DNA of 64,000 nt from Bacteroidia bacterium. GTDB taxonomy: Bacteria > Bacteroidota > Bacteroidia > 2-12-FULL-35-15. The translations under genes were made by a program, and so were the position numbers. Location: the NCBI GenBank assembly GCA_030654175.1, contig JAURXZ010000030.1, forward strand, positions 1 to 64,000. The letters run 5' to 3'. The number at the start of each line of letters is the position of its first letter. Within the stretch, counting starts at the first letter, position 1. The notes below the pieces were generated by a model. That model was not told where the DNA came from and searched no databases. It saw only the letters and a program-made list of their open reading frames with translations. Positions 54,012 through 61,529 of the stretch are shown here, in pieces.

Positions 54012-55034
54012 TTATTCCCAAACCATTTCATAAGGATTGTAATTGCACTTTGCTGGTTTTTTTAGCGAATTATCGGTCTCTAAATATGCCCGACAATCAG
54101 TACAGACATGTCTGAATTCACAAACCTTACAATCGTCTATCGTATCTTTTTTTATATTCCAAATAGCTTTAAATTGCTCCAGCTTAACTATATCTTTTAT
54201 TCTAGTATCAGTTATTTTACCAAAACCATTTACCATAGAAGGACAATTTTTAATTATGCCATTGGAATCGATACTTATTTTTCTATTCAGACAAGAGTTG
54301 TAGTTAGTAGATTCTAAGAAATGATCTTGATTCAAGTTAAAGTATTTAGGCGAGATGATGCCACAACAATTCTGATCTATTATTACCTGTTTAGTTAAAT
54401 AAATTCGTTCTGATATACCTTTAACAGATTCGATGTCCATATCGCATGAGTGCACAACCATCTCATTTACACGAGGAAATATAGATAATAGCTGATTATA
54501 TTTTTCCGCTCCTTTAGTAAATTTTAATATCAGTTCGATTCTGAAAACAATGGAATGTTCAAAAAATTGGAGAAATGAATTCAGAAAATCAAAAGGAAGC
54601 CCAATAAAATCTCTGATTTGAATATTTTCGCATCCAAGCTCATCCAGGTCAGCAATGATTGTTTTGTAAATTTCCAAATTATCGGGCACTTTATCAAAAT
54701 CAAGGATACAGTTTGAAATAATAGAAGGGTGATCCCAATTTTTATTAAGCTTCGGGAAATAATCTATTTCGTTTTTATCGCACAAAAAAGCATATTCATT
54801 ATCAATTAAAAACAAAAAGTAATCTATGACTATTTCCCTTTTTTCTTTATTATAATAATCTATAATTTCGGCTATTGTCTTTGTTCGATTACTTGTGGAG
54901 AAGATGTCGTATATTTCATTATCCAAAAATTCAATTTTATTTCTTTGCGTATCAGTAAGCAATGTCCGTCCAAATCCTTTTGTTAATTGGCAGGATTCAA
55001 ACAGTAAAATGTATTTATTCAGGTCAATTTTCAT
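54012..55034 (-). CDS. gwsS: SPASM-domain peptide maturase (grasp-with-spasm type)
   Basis: A 340-residue protein resembling radical-SAM/SPASM peptide maturases in its barrel-like middle (for example ENIQIRDFIG...FRIELILKF) and in a cysteine-rich C-terminus. The SPASM part (about 240-330) has NSC, KNCPS, then the CxxCxxxxxCxxC series in CKVCEFRHVCTDC and a last Cys in AKCNY. The N-terminal CxxxCxxC radical-SAM triad is absent. The pairing with an ATP-grasp gene is what defines grasp-with-spasm systems. Its start overlaps the stop of the 66-residue gene by 4 bases. Likely role: recognition or modification of the precursor; chemistry unknown. Confidence 0.8.
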   Translation of the reverse strand: MKIDLNKYILLFESCQLTKGFGRTLLTDTQRNKIEFLDNEIYDIFSTSNRTKTIAEIIDYYNKEKREIVIDYFLFLIDNEYAFLCDKNEIDYFPKLNKNWDHPSIISNCILDFDKVPDNLEIYKTIIADLDELGCENIQIRDFIGLPFDFLNSFLQFFEHSIVFRIELILKFTKGAEKYNQLLSIFPRVNEMVVHSCDMDIESVKGISERIYLTKQVIIDQNCCGIISPKYFNLNQDHFLESTNYNSCLNRKISIDSNGIIKNCPSMVNGFGKITDTRIKDIVKLEQFKAIWNIKKDTIDDCKVCEFRHVCTDCRAYLETDNSLKKPAKCNYNPYEMVWE

Positions 55035-55231
55035 ACGATTGTTCTTGATATTTTTTTATAAAAAGAATTAATTACAATTTCCTTTGTTTGATATTTTTCA
55101 ATATTTATCATTCTAGCAACATTATTGTTATTACTGATAAATTTCGCCTTTGGTTTTATTAAGCTAAAATTCAATTGAAAATGTTCTTTATTGTTTTGTA
55201 TAAAATCTACTATCGTTTTTTCTTGTATCAT
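55031..55231 (-). CDS. 66-residue protein inside the RiPP cluster, unknown
   Basis: A small, Ile/Asn/Lys-rich protein with no Gly-Gly leader, no signal peptide and no membrane segment; the C-terminus is basic. It begins 36 bases behind the ATP-grasp gene and ends with a 4-base ATGA overlap with the SPASM gene, so it is translated from the same mRNA and coupled to the next start. It could be a peptide-recognition or adaptor subunit. It is also possible that it is the decayed front part of the maturase; I do not recognise the family. Confidence 0.55.
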   Translation of the reverse strand: MIQEKTIVDFIQNNKEHFQLNFSLIKPKAKFISNNNNVARMINIEKYQTKEIVINSFYKKISRTIV

Positions 55232-55267
55232 AATTTTTCTATTGGATTAATAAGAATAATAAAGGAT

Positions 55268-56242
55268 TCAAGCGTTATATTTTTTAACTAAACTTGCTGC
55301 AATTTTTTCCTCAAGGTAATAATTACATGGGTATGAAACCATTCCAAATTGACCAATCGGATTAACTTCCAGAAAATAAAATTTATTATCTGTAGAATAG
55401 ATCAAATCAATTGACCCTGATTCAAACCTTAACTCTTTCATCAGTTTATGTAAGTTAATCTCTATTTGTTCCGGTAGCTTAAATGGAACTGTTCTATTGG
55501 GTTTATCATCATTATATACCCTAAAATCCGTTTGGGTTTGCGAATCATTTTGCGAAAAAATAGCCATCGAATAAAATGACCCTTCCAAATAAAATGTTCG
55601 AATCTCTATTTTTTTTTCAATGTAGCTCTGAAACAAGGTAGGTTTAAATGATTGAGGCATATTTTTTAAGATGTTTTCATTTACCTCTTCGGTATATGTT
55701 GGCAGCCAATAATCGTCAGAACCAAAAATAAAAGAACTGTGAATCGGTTTTGTGATTACTTTTTTATGCTTTTGCAAAAATATTTTCACAGTATCACTCT
55801 GTGTAGTAATTATAAATTCAGGAATATTTAAACCACATTTACCTGCGGTAAGTAAAACAATATTTTTATTCACATTGGTGCAGGAAGAGCTATCTCCAAT
55901 ACAAGGAATATTCTCTTTTAAATGATTAATAAAAAAATCCCCAAAGGACTTATTCTCGCCTTGTAGGTAAGCTAAATAAGTTCTATTAAATTCACTGTTT
56001 GCGGACTTTGGAACATCCCAAATATTGCTATAGTCCCCTCTCCTATACCAGTAGGCTTTGATCTCACTGAAATCCAATTTCCTTCCATCTTCGAATTCAA
56101 CTATAAATGTATTATCTATATATTCAATTTTATTTATTCTTATTATGTTATTAAATCGTTTGAATTTTACATTGTATTTCAATAACCATTTAATTACATG
56201 GTCTGTTGAAACATCTCTATCAATACTATTAATTAAAATCAT
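55268..56242 (-). CDS. gwsG: ATP-grasp peptide maturase (grasp-with-spasm type)
   Basis: A 324-residue ATP-grasp ligase related to the microviridin/graspetide ligases. N-terminal domain marks include the AYWYRRGDY segment (near 63-71). The nucleotide-binding Lys is in KKVITKP (near 160-166), FQSYIEKKIEIRTFYL follows near 205-220, and the metal-binding end is in GSIDLIYSTDNKFYFLEVNP, with Asp, Glu and Asn ligands (near 278-297). Graspetide ligases join Ser/Thr or Lys side chains to Asp/Glu side chains in rings. The precursor gene is directly upstream, separated by a terminator-like hairpin. Confidence 0.87.
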   Translation of the reverse strand: MILINSIDRDVSTDHVIKWLLKYNVKFKRFNNIIRINKIEYIDNTFIVEFEDGRKLDFSEIKAYWYRRGDYSNIWDVPKSANSEFNRTYLAYLQGENKSFGDFFINHLKENIPCIGDSSSCTNVNKNIVLLTAGKCGLNIPEFIITTQSDTVKIFLQKHKKVITKPIHSSFIFGSDDYWLPTYTEEVNENILKNMPQSFKPTLFQSYIEKKIEIRTFYLEGSFYSMAIFSQNDSQTQTDFRVYNDDKPNRTVPFKLPEQIEINLHKLMKELRFESGSIDLIYSTDNKFYFLEVNPIGQFGMVSYPCNYYLEEKIAASLVKKYNA

Positions 56243-56248
56243 AGCTGT

Positions 56249-56285
56249 AATAAAAAAGGAAAGGGCTGAACAATACAGCCCTTCC
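56249..56285 (-). terminator. Attenuating terminator between precursor and maturase genes
   Basis: On the minus strand GGAAGGGCTG-tattgtt-CAGCCCTTTCC is followed by six T residues. It lies 13 bases behind the precursor stop and before the ATP-grasp start. Partial read-through would give more precursor than enzyme. Confidence 0.8.
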
Positions 56286-56297
56286 CTAATAATTTAC

Positions 56298-56552
56298 TTA
56301 TCTTGTGATAACATCCAATGCTCCAGCTGCATTATTGGGATTAAAAACCGCAGCCCAAGAATCTCCATATAAGCTACCAGATGAGCCATCTGCACCATAT
56401 AGGTTCCCATCCACATAGGTAGTGAGACTTCTTGGTTGACTTGGCCCTACATAATTAGTGGTTGATCCTTTGTCTACTCCACCCTTTGTGGATGCTTCCA
56501 TTTCTGATAAAATTGCTTCTTTTGCAATTTTCATTTCTGTTACTTTTTTCAT
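56298..56552 (-). CDS. RiPP precursor peptide with Gly-Gly leader
   Basis: An 84-residue peptide. The leader (1-25) is amphipathic and acidic, MKKVTEMKIAKEAILSEMEA, and ends in Gly24-Gly25, the cut site of C39 exporters. The 59-residue core has no Cys and no Glu, but five Asp (27, 48, 55, 64, 80), twelve Ser/Thr and one Lys, and holds the near repeat LYGADGSSGS and LYGDS (51-65). Asp together with Ser/Thr are the residues that ATP-grasp ligases join. All partner genes lie downstream on the same strand. The start ATG at 56552 has an A/T-rich upstream region with no clear promoter. Confidence 0.85.
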   Translation of the reverse strand: MKKVTEMKIAKEAILSEMEASTKGGVDKGSTTNYVGPSQPRSLTTYVDGNLYGADGSSGSLYGDSWAAVFNPNNAAGALDVITR

Positions 56553-56968
56553 AGTATTTAATTATTTATTTATTGCCTACTCTATAAGCTTTTCGGCTTC
56601 CGCTTTAATTTATCAATAAATTATACTCCAATTGCTTTATTGAAGTTCTCAAGCACCCTGGCAATTATTACCCTATAAGATGCAAGAAAGTGTCGACAAT
56701 TTGCATAATAACGGTAGCTAAACTAATCAAATATATTTAGCAACAACACTAAATATTAAAAATACCGTATAAATACCTATGAAATACGGTAAAAACACCT
56801 AGTGGAAAAATACCGTAAAAACACCTAATAAAATACCGTGAAAAATACGTAGGGAAATTGTGGAATCTTAAAAACAGGGGGAAATAATTCAAAAATTTGC
56901 GATAAACAAAAACGTTTGTTTTAGAATGGAGATACGAATTTAAGAGATGGAAGTACTCTATTATATAA
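56553..56968. promoter_or_regulatory. Upstream region of the RiPP operon
   Basis: No gene is seen. The segment must contain the operon promoter; a TATAATTT-type sequence exists on the minus strand near 56620, but a full consensus promoter could not be found. The direct-repeat array is at its far end (56762-56851). Confidence 0.4.
56762..56851. repeat. Array of four TACCGT-n5-ACCTA direct repeats
   Basis: The hexamer TACCGT (once TACGGT) begins at 56763, 56785, 56811 and 56834, and each is followed 11-12 bases later by a related half site (TACCTA, CACCTA, CACCTA, TACGTA). The unit period is 22-26 bases, about two helical turns. A related pair, TACGGTATTTAGGTACGGTA, occurs in opposite orientation at 59961-59980. 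It looks like a cluster of binding sites for a regulator. Confidence 0.65.
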
Positions 56969-57094
56969 TTATTTCTTTGTGTGGTAAAGTAGCTCAGTAA
57001 TATCCACGTCTAATGCTTTCGCAATTTCAGTTAATGTTTCTAATGAAGGTTTTGCTGAATTGCTACAATTGGTTAGGGGAGTATTAATTGTCAT
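56969..57094 (-). pseudogene. Truncated XRE-type regulator paralogue
   Basis: A 41-residue frame contains NCSNSAKPSLETLTEIAKAL, then DVDITELL. This matches the C-terminal half of the helix-turn-helix of the intact XRE protein 18 bases upstream on the same strand (CNNAIQPSLETLAEIAKVLD), while the N-terminal half is gone. It is the worn second copy of a tandem duplication. Confidence 0.7.
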
Positions 57095-57111
57095 TGTTTC
57101 ACAAAATGATT

Positions 57112-57327
57112 TTATTTTGTGGAATTTATTAAATCTTTAATATCTACATCCAATACTTTTGCAATTTCAGCTAGTGTTTCCAAAGAAGGTTGTATAGCAT
57201 TATTACACCATTTTGAAACAGTAGACGGAGTTTTATTTAACTGTTTAGCCAACCATTTGTTTGTTCTGTATTTTTCAGCTAACACAACACGAATTCTGTT
57301 AAGCTCTTTTTTGCTTGCTTTTTCCAT
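57112..57327 (-). CDS. XRE-family helix-turn-helix regulator
   Basis: A 71-residue single-domain DNA-binding protein. The start at 57327 (MEKASKKELNRIRV) is preferred to an upstream ATG since a TATATTTG box (minus strand, 57334-57341) lies 6 bases before it. The helix-turn-helix covers KWLAKQLNKTPSTVSKWCNN and is followed by PSLETLAEIAKVLDVDIKDL. Such stand-alone Cro/C1-type proteins often repress their own gene or neighbours. Its position between the RiPP operon and a divergent small gene leaves the target open. Confidence 0.85.
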   Translation of the reverse strand: MEKASKKELNRIRVVLAEKYRTNKWLAKQLNKTPSTVSKWCNNAIQPSLETLAEIAKVLDVDIKDLINSTK

Positions 57328-57494
57328 AGGAAGCAAATATATATTTGATTTTATTCACAAAGAATCAACATATAATAACATACAGTTTCAATATAACAAC
57401 AATATAATTTCATATTATCGCAATAATATGTAATTTAGCGACATAATATTTTTTTACAAAAAAAGACAACAAATATATCTTAAACATTAATAAT

Positions 57495-57797
57495 ATGCTT
57501 TCAAAAGACATTATTGTTAGTCTTATTAAAGACGATTTAACGAATATCCGTTTAGTATTAGGACTTGAAAGGCTTGGACTGGATGCAGGCAAATATTACT
57601 TACATTTGAATGAAACCATTTTTAAACTTGTGGGATTAAAGGAAGATAGAGAAGATTTTTTTGAAAAGTACATAGTTGAGTGCAGAACTATACATAATAT
57701 AGACATCTTTAAATATCCTGATTTATTAAACGGAATAGCATTTAGGTTATATAACAAATTAATAGAAAAATATAAAACCCAAACACATGAAAAATAG
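57495..57797 (+). CDS. Small protein of unknown function
   Basis: A 100-residue, helical, soluble protein with a mixed-charge surface (for example KEDREDFFEKY near 50-60). No motif, signal peptide or membrane segment is recognised. It diverges from the XRE gene across a 167-base AT-rich spacer and overlaps the next small gene by 11 bases, so the two probably form one unit. Confidence 0.6.
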   Translation: MLSKDIIVSLIKDDLTNIRLVLGLERLGLDAGKYYLHLNETIFKLVGLKEDREDFFEKYIVECRTIHNIDIFKYPDLLNGIAFRLYNKLIEKYKTQTHEK

Positions 57798-58008
57798 AAT
57801 AATCAAAGTATTTGCAACAATAATTTTTATAATTTTCCTTCCAATAATGTCAATAGCACTAATATTAAAATATTCGGACAATCCTTTTTGGCGAATTAAA
57901 CGAAATTTTCAAGCAGTAATGTATATCGTTAACTTAGGACATCCAAAAACAATGAATATTAACGGAAGGGCATTAAATCCCTCCGTTTTTTCATTCCCCA
58001 AACAGTAA
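57787..58008 (+). CDS. Small membrane protein, unknown, with terminator in its 3' end
   Basis: A 73-residue protein with one strong membrane helix (about 6-27, rich in Ile, Phe, Leu) followed by a basic segment. It overlaps the preceding gene by 11 bases. A hairpin with T-run (57961-57992) lies inside the last 16 codons, so either the true reading frame ends differently or many transcripts stop before the stop codon; the C-terminal NINGRALNPS part is therefore doubtful. Confidence 0.45.
   Translation: MKNRIIKVFATIIFIIFLPIMSIALILKYSDNPFWRIKRNFQAVMYIVNLGHPKTMNINGRALNPSVFSFPKQ
57961..57992 (+). terminator. Terminator inside the 3' end of the small membrane-protein gene
   Basis: AACGGAAGGG-cattaaat-CCCTCCGTT with one bulge, followed by T6. 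Confidence 0.75.
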
Positions 58009-58009
58009 A

Positions 58010-58195
58010 GTATTAAAATTTCATTTCAACGTATTTTAAATTGTCGATTTTTGCTAAATAGGTATTAATTTGGTTCGATAACGTTAGTGTTCCTTGTACT
58101 GAACCGGAAAACCCCTGATAAAGTCTTATTTATCAGGGGTTTTTGGTTCGATAAAGTATCTTCAAAATACAAAGTAGTTTGTTTTCAATTAGTTA
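58010..58195. repeat. Repeat family copy 1 with hairpin
   Basis: A diverged version of the ATTTCAAgaTATTTTAAATTG segment (58021-58070) precedes a strong hairpin AAAACCCCTGATAAA/TTTATCAGGGGTTTTT (58108-58145) and a GGTTCGATAAAGT tail. The hairpin and tail are shared with copy 4; the first part with copies 2 and 3. The hairpin may also act as a terminator. Confidence 0.7.
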
Positions 58196-58347
58196 TATGT
58201 TCGAGTTCTCCTGGGGATTTTCACTCTGAAAAATAATCTAAGAACGTTTTCGTACATTTAATGGGGGAAAGATTAGATTAAACATTGAATATTACAACAG
58301 AAAGTACGAATAGTAGAGCAGGAAATTCTCATAAACAAAAAAATTGC

Positions 58348-59739
58348 ATGAAAAAAAATCGTTTAACATTATTAATTTTATTGACCTGTTCGTTTATTTC
58401 AGGATATGCGCAAAAACAAGAAAGCTCTTTGAAAAGCCCCACTCAGAAAATGAACAAGAAAGAAATAAAAGTTCTAATTGATAGCCTTGACACTGCATTA
58501 CACAGTTGGTACGTTTACCAGGATAAAGTTGATTTAATGCTTGCAAACGTAAAAAAGAATTTCAAAAGCGGTGCTTATGATAGGGTTGAAAACCGAGTCG
58601 AATTAGCCTCGCAATTATATACAGATATTCAGCATTCATACAAAGATGGACATTTTTTCATACGATATAATCCTCAAGTGTCTGAATTCCTTGAAGCGCC
58701 TATGCCTGATTCTGTACAACAACAGGCTGAGTATGAAAGAAGGCTGAATGAAGGAAAGGAAAATAATTTCGGCTTTAAAAAAATAGAAATATTGCAAGGC
58801 AACATTGGTTATATAAGGTTGGATGGGTTTTACCCGTTTATTGCTGAATCTACACCTACGTTTGATGGTGCATTTAGGGTCGTTAGCAATTGTAAGGAAT
58901 TGATAATAGATCTGCGTCATAATGGGGGCGGCAATCCGGATATGGTTCTGCAAACTCAAAGTTACTTTTTAAAAGAAAAAACACGAATGAATGATATTAT
59001 TAACAGTAAAAATGATACTCTTAAAAGATGGGCCGACCCGGCAGCAACCGATTTCAGATTAAGTATGCCTGTTTATATTTTAACAAGCAGATATACTTTT
59101 TCGGGAGCAGAAGATTTTGCCTATGGCTTGCAACAAGTAAAACGAGCTACTGTTGTTGGCGATACTACTGGAGGCGGGGCGCATCCGTCCAGAGAATTTA
59201 GTATCGGTCAGGGTTTTGTAATACGCATCCCTACCCACCGTTCTTTTAATCTTATTACCAAAACAGACTGGGAGGGCGTGGGCGTACGGCCTGATATTGC
59301 TATACCATCTGAAGATGCCTTAACAAAAGCGCAAGTTTTAATTTTGACAGAACGCTTAGCTAATGCAAAAGATGAGGCGGAAAAGCAGATATTTCAATGG
59401 AATTTGAAAAGTATTGAAAATAGAGCACTGCTTACCAAACAGCTTCAAAAAGAAACTATAATAATTGCAAAAGACATTTTAACAAAATATTGTGGCAATT
59501 ACACTGTATCAGACCTAAACGACCGAATGATGCCTTTTGCTGTAATTCTTAAAGAAAATAGGATATATAGACATTTTGATGATGGTTATGAAGACGCTTT
59601 AGTTCCTATTTCTCCTACTAAATTCGTAATTGATGATGATAGCGCAAGAACTATTGAATTTGTAACAAACAAGAATGGAGAAATGTCCGAATTAATTTTA
59701 TCAAAGCAAAGTGGAATAAATAAAATGAATAAAAAATAA
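58348..59739 (+). CDS. S41-family secreted peptidase
   Basis: A 463-residue exported protein. The start at 58348 (MKKNRLTLLILL) gives a good signal peptide ending SGYAQ; an upstream TTG frame is less likely. The S41 core holds NIGYIRLDGFYPF, the IDLRHNGGGNPD motif, and the nucleophile Ser252 in YTFSGAEDFAYGLQ, then VVGDTTGGGAHPSREF. This is the interphotoreceptor-retinoid-binding/tricorn-like type without PDZ domain. The C-terminal 110 residues form a small beta domain. It probably trims peptides in the periplasm or outside. Confidence 0.85.
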   Translation: MKKNRLTLLILLTCSFISGYAQKQESSLKSPTQKMNKKEIKVLIDSLDTALHSWYVYQDKVDLMLANVKKNFKSGAYDRVENRVELASQLYTDIQHSYKDGHFFIRYNPQVSEFLEAPMPDSVQQQAEYERRLNEGKENNFGFKKIEILQGNIGYIRLDGFYPFIAESTPTFDGAFRVVSNCKELIIDLRHNGGGNPDMVLQTQSYFLKEKTRMNDIINSKNDTLKRWADPAATDFRLSMPVYILTSRYTFSGAEDFAYGLQQVKRATVVGDTTGGGAHPSREFSIGQGFVIRIPTHRSFNLITKTDWEGVGVRPDIAIPSEDALTKAQVLILTERLANAKDEAEKQIFQWNLKSIENRALLTKQLQKETIIIAKDILTKYCGNYTVSDLNDRMMPFAVILKENRIYRHFDDGYEDALVPISPTKFVIDDDSARTIEFVTNKNGEMSELILSKQSGINKMNKK

Positions 59740-59762
59740 TATAAATACTTCAAAACTTTAAA

Positions 59763-59846
59763 GCTTTATTTCAAGATATTTTAAATTGTCTATTTTCGCT
59801 AAAAAGGTGTTTATCAGGTTCGACTTTGATACCCCTTTGGGTACTA
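59763..59846 (+). repeat. Repeat family copy 2
   Basis: These 84 bases match 60761-60844 at 80 positions. The unit contains TTTCAAGATATTTTAAATTG and ends with ATACCCCTTTGGGTACTA. It begins 24 bases behind the S41 peptidase gene. Confidence 0.85.
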
Positions 59847-60133
59847 GCGCTAAAACGCACGTTCAGAGCTGGTTTTAGCAATTTACATTTCAGGACGGGA
59901 CATTTCAGGACGGGACACAAGAAACAAAAAAGCCTCTCGGAAATGAGAGACTTTTTTGTTTACGGTATTTAGGTACGGTATTTTCAACTTTTAATGATTT
60001 TTCCTCTCCAAAAACGCTAAAATTGGTAAGATTTGCAGCTATAAATAGGTATAAAGTGTAAACATTTGTAAATTAGTACTGCCTGTACATTATTTATTAC
60101 AAACGGGGTTGGACAAATCGTTGGACAAAGATT
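59847..60133. other. Spacer before the 176-residue secreted protein
   Basis: It contains a 16-base tandem duplication (CATTTCAGGACGGGACA type, 59887-59917), a terminator at 59925-59957 and a reversed pair of the TACGGT words (59961-59980). No gene is seen. Confidence 0.5.
59925..59957 (+). terminator. Terminator-like hairpin
   Basis: AGCCTCTC-ggaaat-GAGAGACT (one mismatch) with A-run before and T6 after; it may act in both directions. Confidence 0.7.
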
Positions 60134-60664
60134 ATGCAAACATTCGCCAAATTGACAATAATTTTTCTTTTTATCTCAACGGGAGTTCGGGGACAAGCCT
60201 CTGAAATCGACAGACTTATCCAAAACGAACTTAAAATGACTTTCCCCAGTATTTACTTTAAACACAACTCGACAGACTACGCCACAATGTCTTATACAGT
60301 CGACTCTTGTTTTAAATATATAGCGCTCCATTTTGAGGACAATATTAATAGTCTTGTAATTTGGCGAGACAGTACGGAAACAGAGGAGCTGACAAATAAA
60401 CGTATTACAAAATTGAAGGTAGGCTTGAAGAAATATATACGATCGAAAAAAATTGAAATTCATTCAATGGGAAATGAGCAAAAAATCTCCAGACGTACAA
60501 TTAACATTACCTCGGATAGTAATAAAATTAAGTATTTATTATCCTTAAATAGTGTGTTTGACATTTCTAAAACTCGTTTTCCTCCCGAAAAGAAAAACAA
60601 GAAGAAAAATCGAAGACGTTTAGTTTGGACAGGTTGGAAAACCGGATTTCATTGGAGTACATGA
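60134..60664 (+). CDS. Secreted protein of unknown function
   Basis: A 176-residue protein with a signal peptide (1-21, ending VRGQA). The mature part is rich in Ser, Thr and Lys, with one Cys; the C-terminus is strongly basic (KKNKKKNRRR) and ends in an aromatic segment WTGWKTGFHW. I do not recognise the family. It stands alone among repeat units, in a patchwork region. Confidence 0.55.
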   Translation: MQTFAKLTIIFLFISTGVRGQASEIDRLIQNELKMTFPSIYFKHNSTDYATMSYTVDSCFKYIALHFEDNINSLVIWRDSTETEELTNKRITKLKVGLKKYIRSKKIEIHSMGNEQKISRRTINITSDSNKIKYLLSLNSVFDISKTRFPPEKKNKKKNRRRLVWTGWKTGFHWST

Positions 60665-60989
60665 GGATAACCAAGTAAAAAGGCGGAAAGTATTAAGTAA
60701 TGAACAACCTTAAAGTGTAACTAATTAAATACAACGTTCTTTTTAAATGAACAAACTAAGGCTTTATTTCAAGATATTTTAAATTGTCTATTTTCGCCAA
60801 ATGGGTATTTATCAGGTTCGACTTTGATACCCCTTTGGGTACTAAACAAAGAAATCCCTGATAAAATTTTATTTATCTGGGATTTTTGCTTCGATAGGGT
60901 ACCATTGAAATAAAAAATTCTTTGGAAGTTAAGTAATAAAATAAAAGTTTAATTCTTGACTTTTATTCTTAGAAGAACCTTGTATTATA
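60665..60989. repeat. Repeat family copy 3 with hairpin
   Basis: The 84-base unit at 60761-60844 is almost identical to copy 2. Directly behind it is the hairpin AAATCCCTGATAAA/TTTATCTGGGATTT with T-run (60852-60887) and a TTCGATAGGGTA tail, as in copies 1 and 4. No gene lies in this 325-base stretch. Confidence 0.8.
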
Positions 60990-61529
60990 TCAGCTGCAAT
61001 AGCGATCTATTAATTTTTGTTCTTCCCCATTTTTTTTAGCCTTTTTCGCTATTATTTTAAAAATGGGTAACATTAAAGTCAATAAGCCCGGAGCATTTAA
61101 CTCAGCCATACAAAGTACAATTGCAAGATGGGTAAGACTTTTAGGTTTACTTTCTTTGTCCGTCAATCCATCCGAAGCCAAGCCATAAAGTATGCGCAGC
61201 ATATTTTCAAAACCTTCGTGTCCGGGCACTACTTGAATGCCAAATCGTATTTCGCGATCCGTTGGATTGAAAAAGTTATGCAAAGCCATTGCGGGTACAG
61301 TATAAGATTCACCGGGTTTTAAAATCATCGTTTGTTTTTTTCCAAGTTTCAATCCCAATTCCCCATCAATTGCTGTAAATTTTTCAGAATAATTATGGTT
61401 ATGGAGTACATTTCCACCTTCAGGTAATAAAGTTAATTCAAGATCGGTAATTTTCCCACCCGATTCTTTAGCAGTTTGCAGGAATGTTACAGTATCCTTA
61501 ACGATTGGATTTACAATTGTTCTTTTCAT
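60990..61529 (-). CDS. Cupin-domain protein with hydrophobic C-terminal extension
   Basis: A 179-residue protein. The cupin part (about 25-110) shows motif 1 NVLHNHNYSEKFTAIDGEL (two His and a Glu as metal ligands) and motif 2 KPGESYTVPAMALHNFFNP (His). Residues 120-179 add a helical part with the hydrophobic stretch LNAPGLLTLMLPIFKIIAKK, which could touch a membrane. It is not a close relative of the cupin at 881-1297. The substrate is unknown. Confidence 0.75.
   Translation of the reverse strand: MKRTIVNPIVKDTVTFLQTAKESGGKITDLELTLLPEGGNVLHNHNYSEKFTAIDGELGLKLGKKQTMILKPGESYTVPAMALHNFFNPTDREIRFGIQVVPGHEGFENMLRILYGLASDGLTDKESKPKSLTHLAIVLCMAELNAPGLLTLMLPIFKIIAKKAKKNGEEQKLIDRYCS

Noticed and set aside
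54012-55034. Calling the maturase a radical-SAM enzyme
   Set aside because: No CxxxCxxC motif exists in the sequence; only the SPASM-type cysteines are present.
56762-56851. Possible CRISPR array
   Set aside because: Units are only about 17 bases with 5-9-base gaps, imperfect, and there are no spacer-sized unique segments or cas genes.
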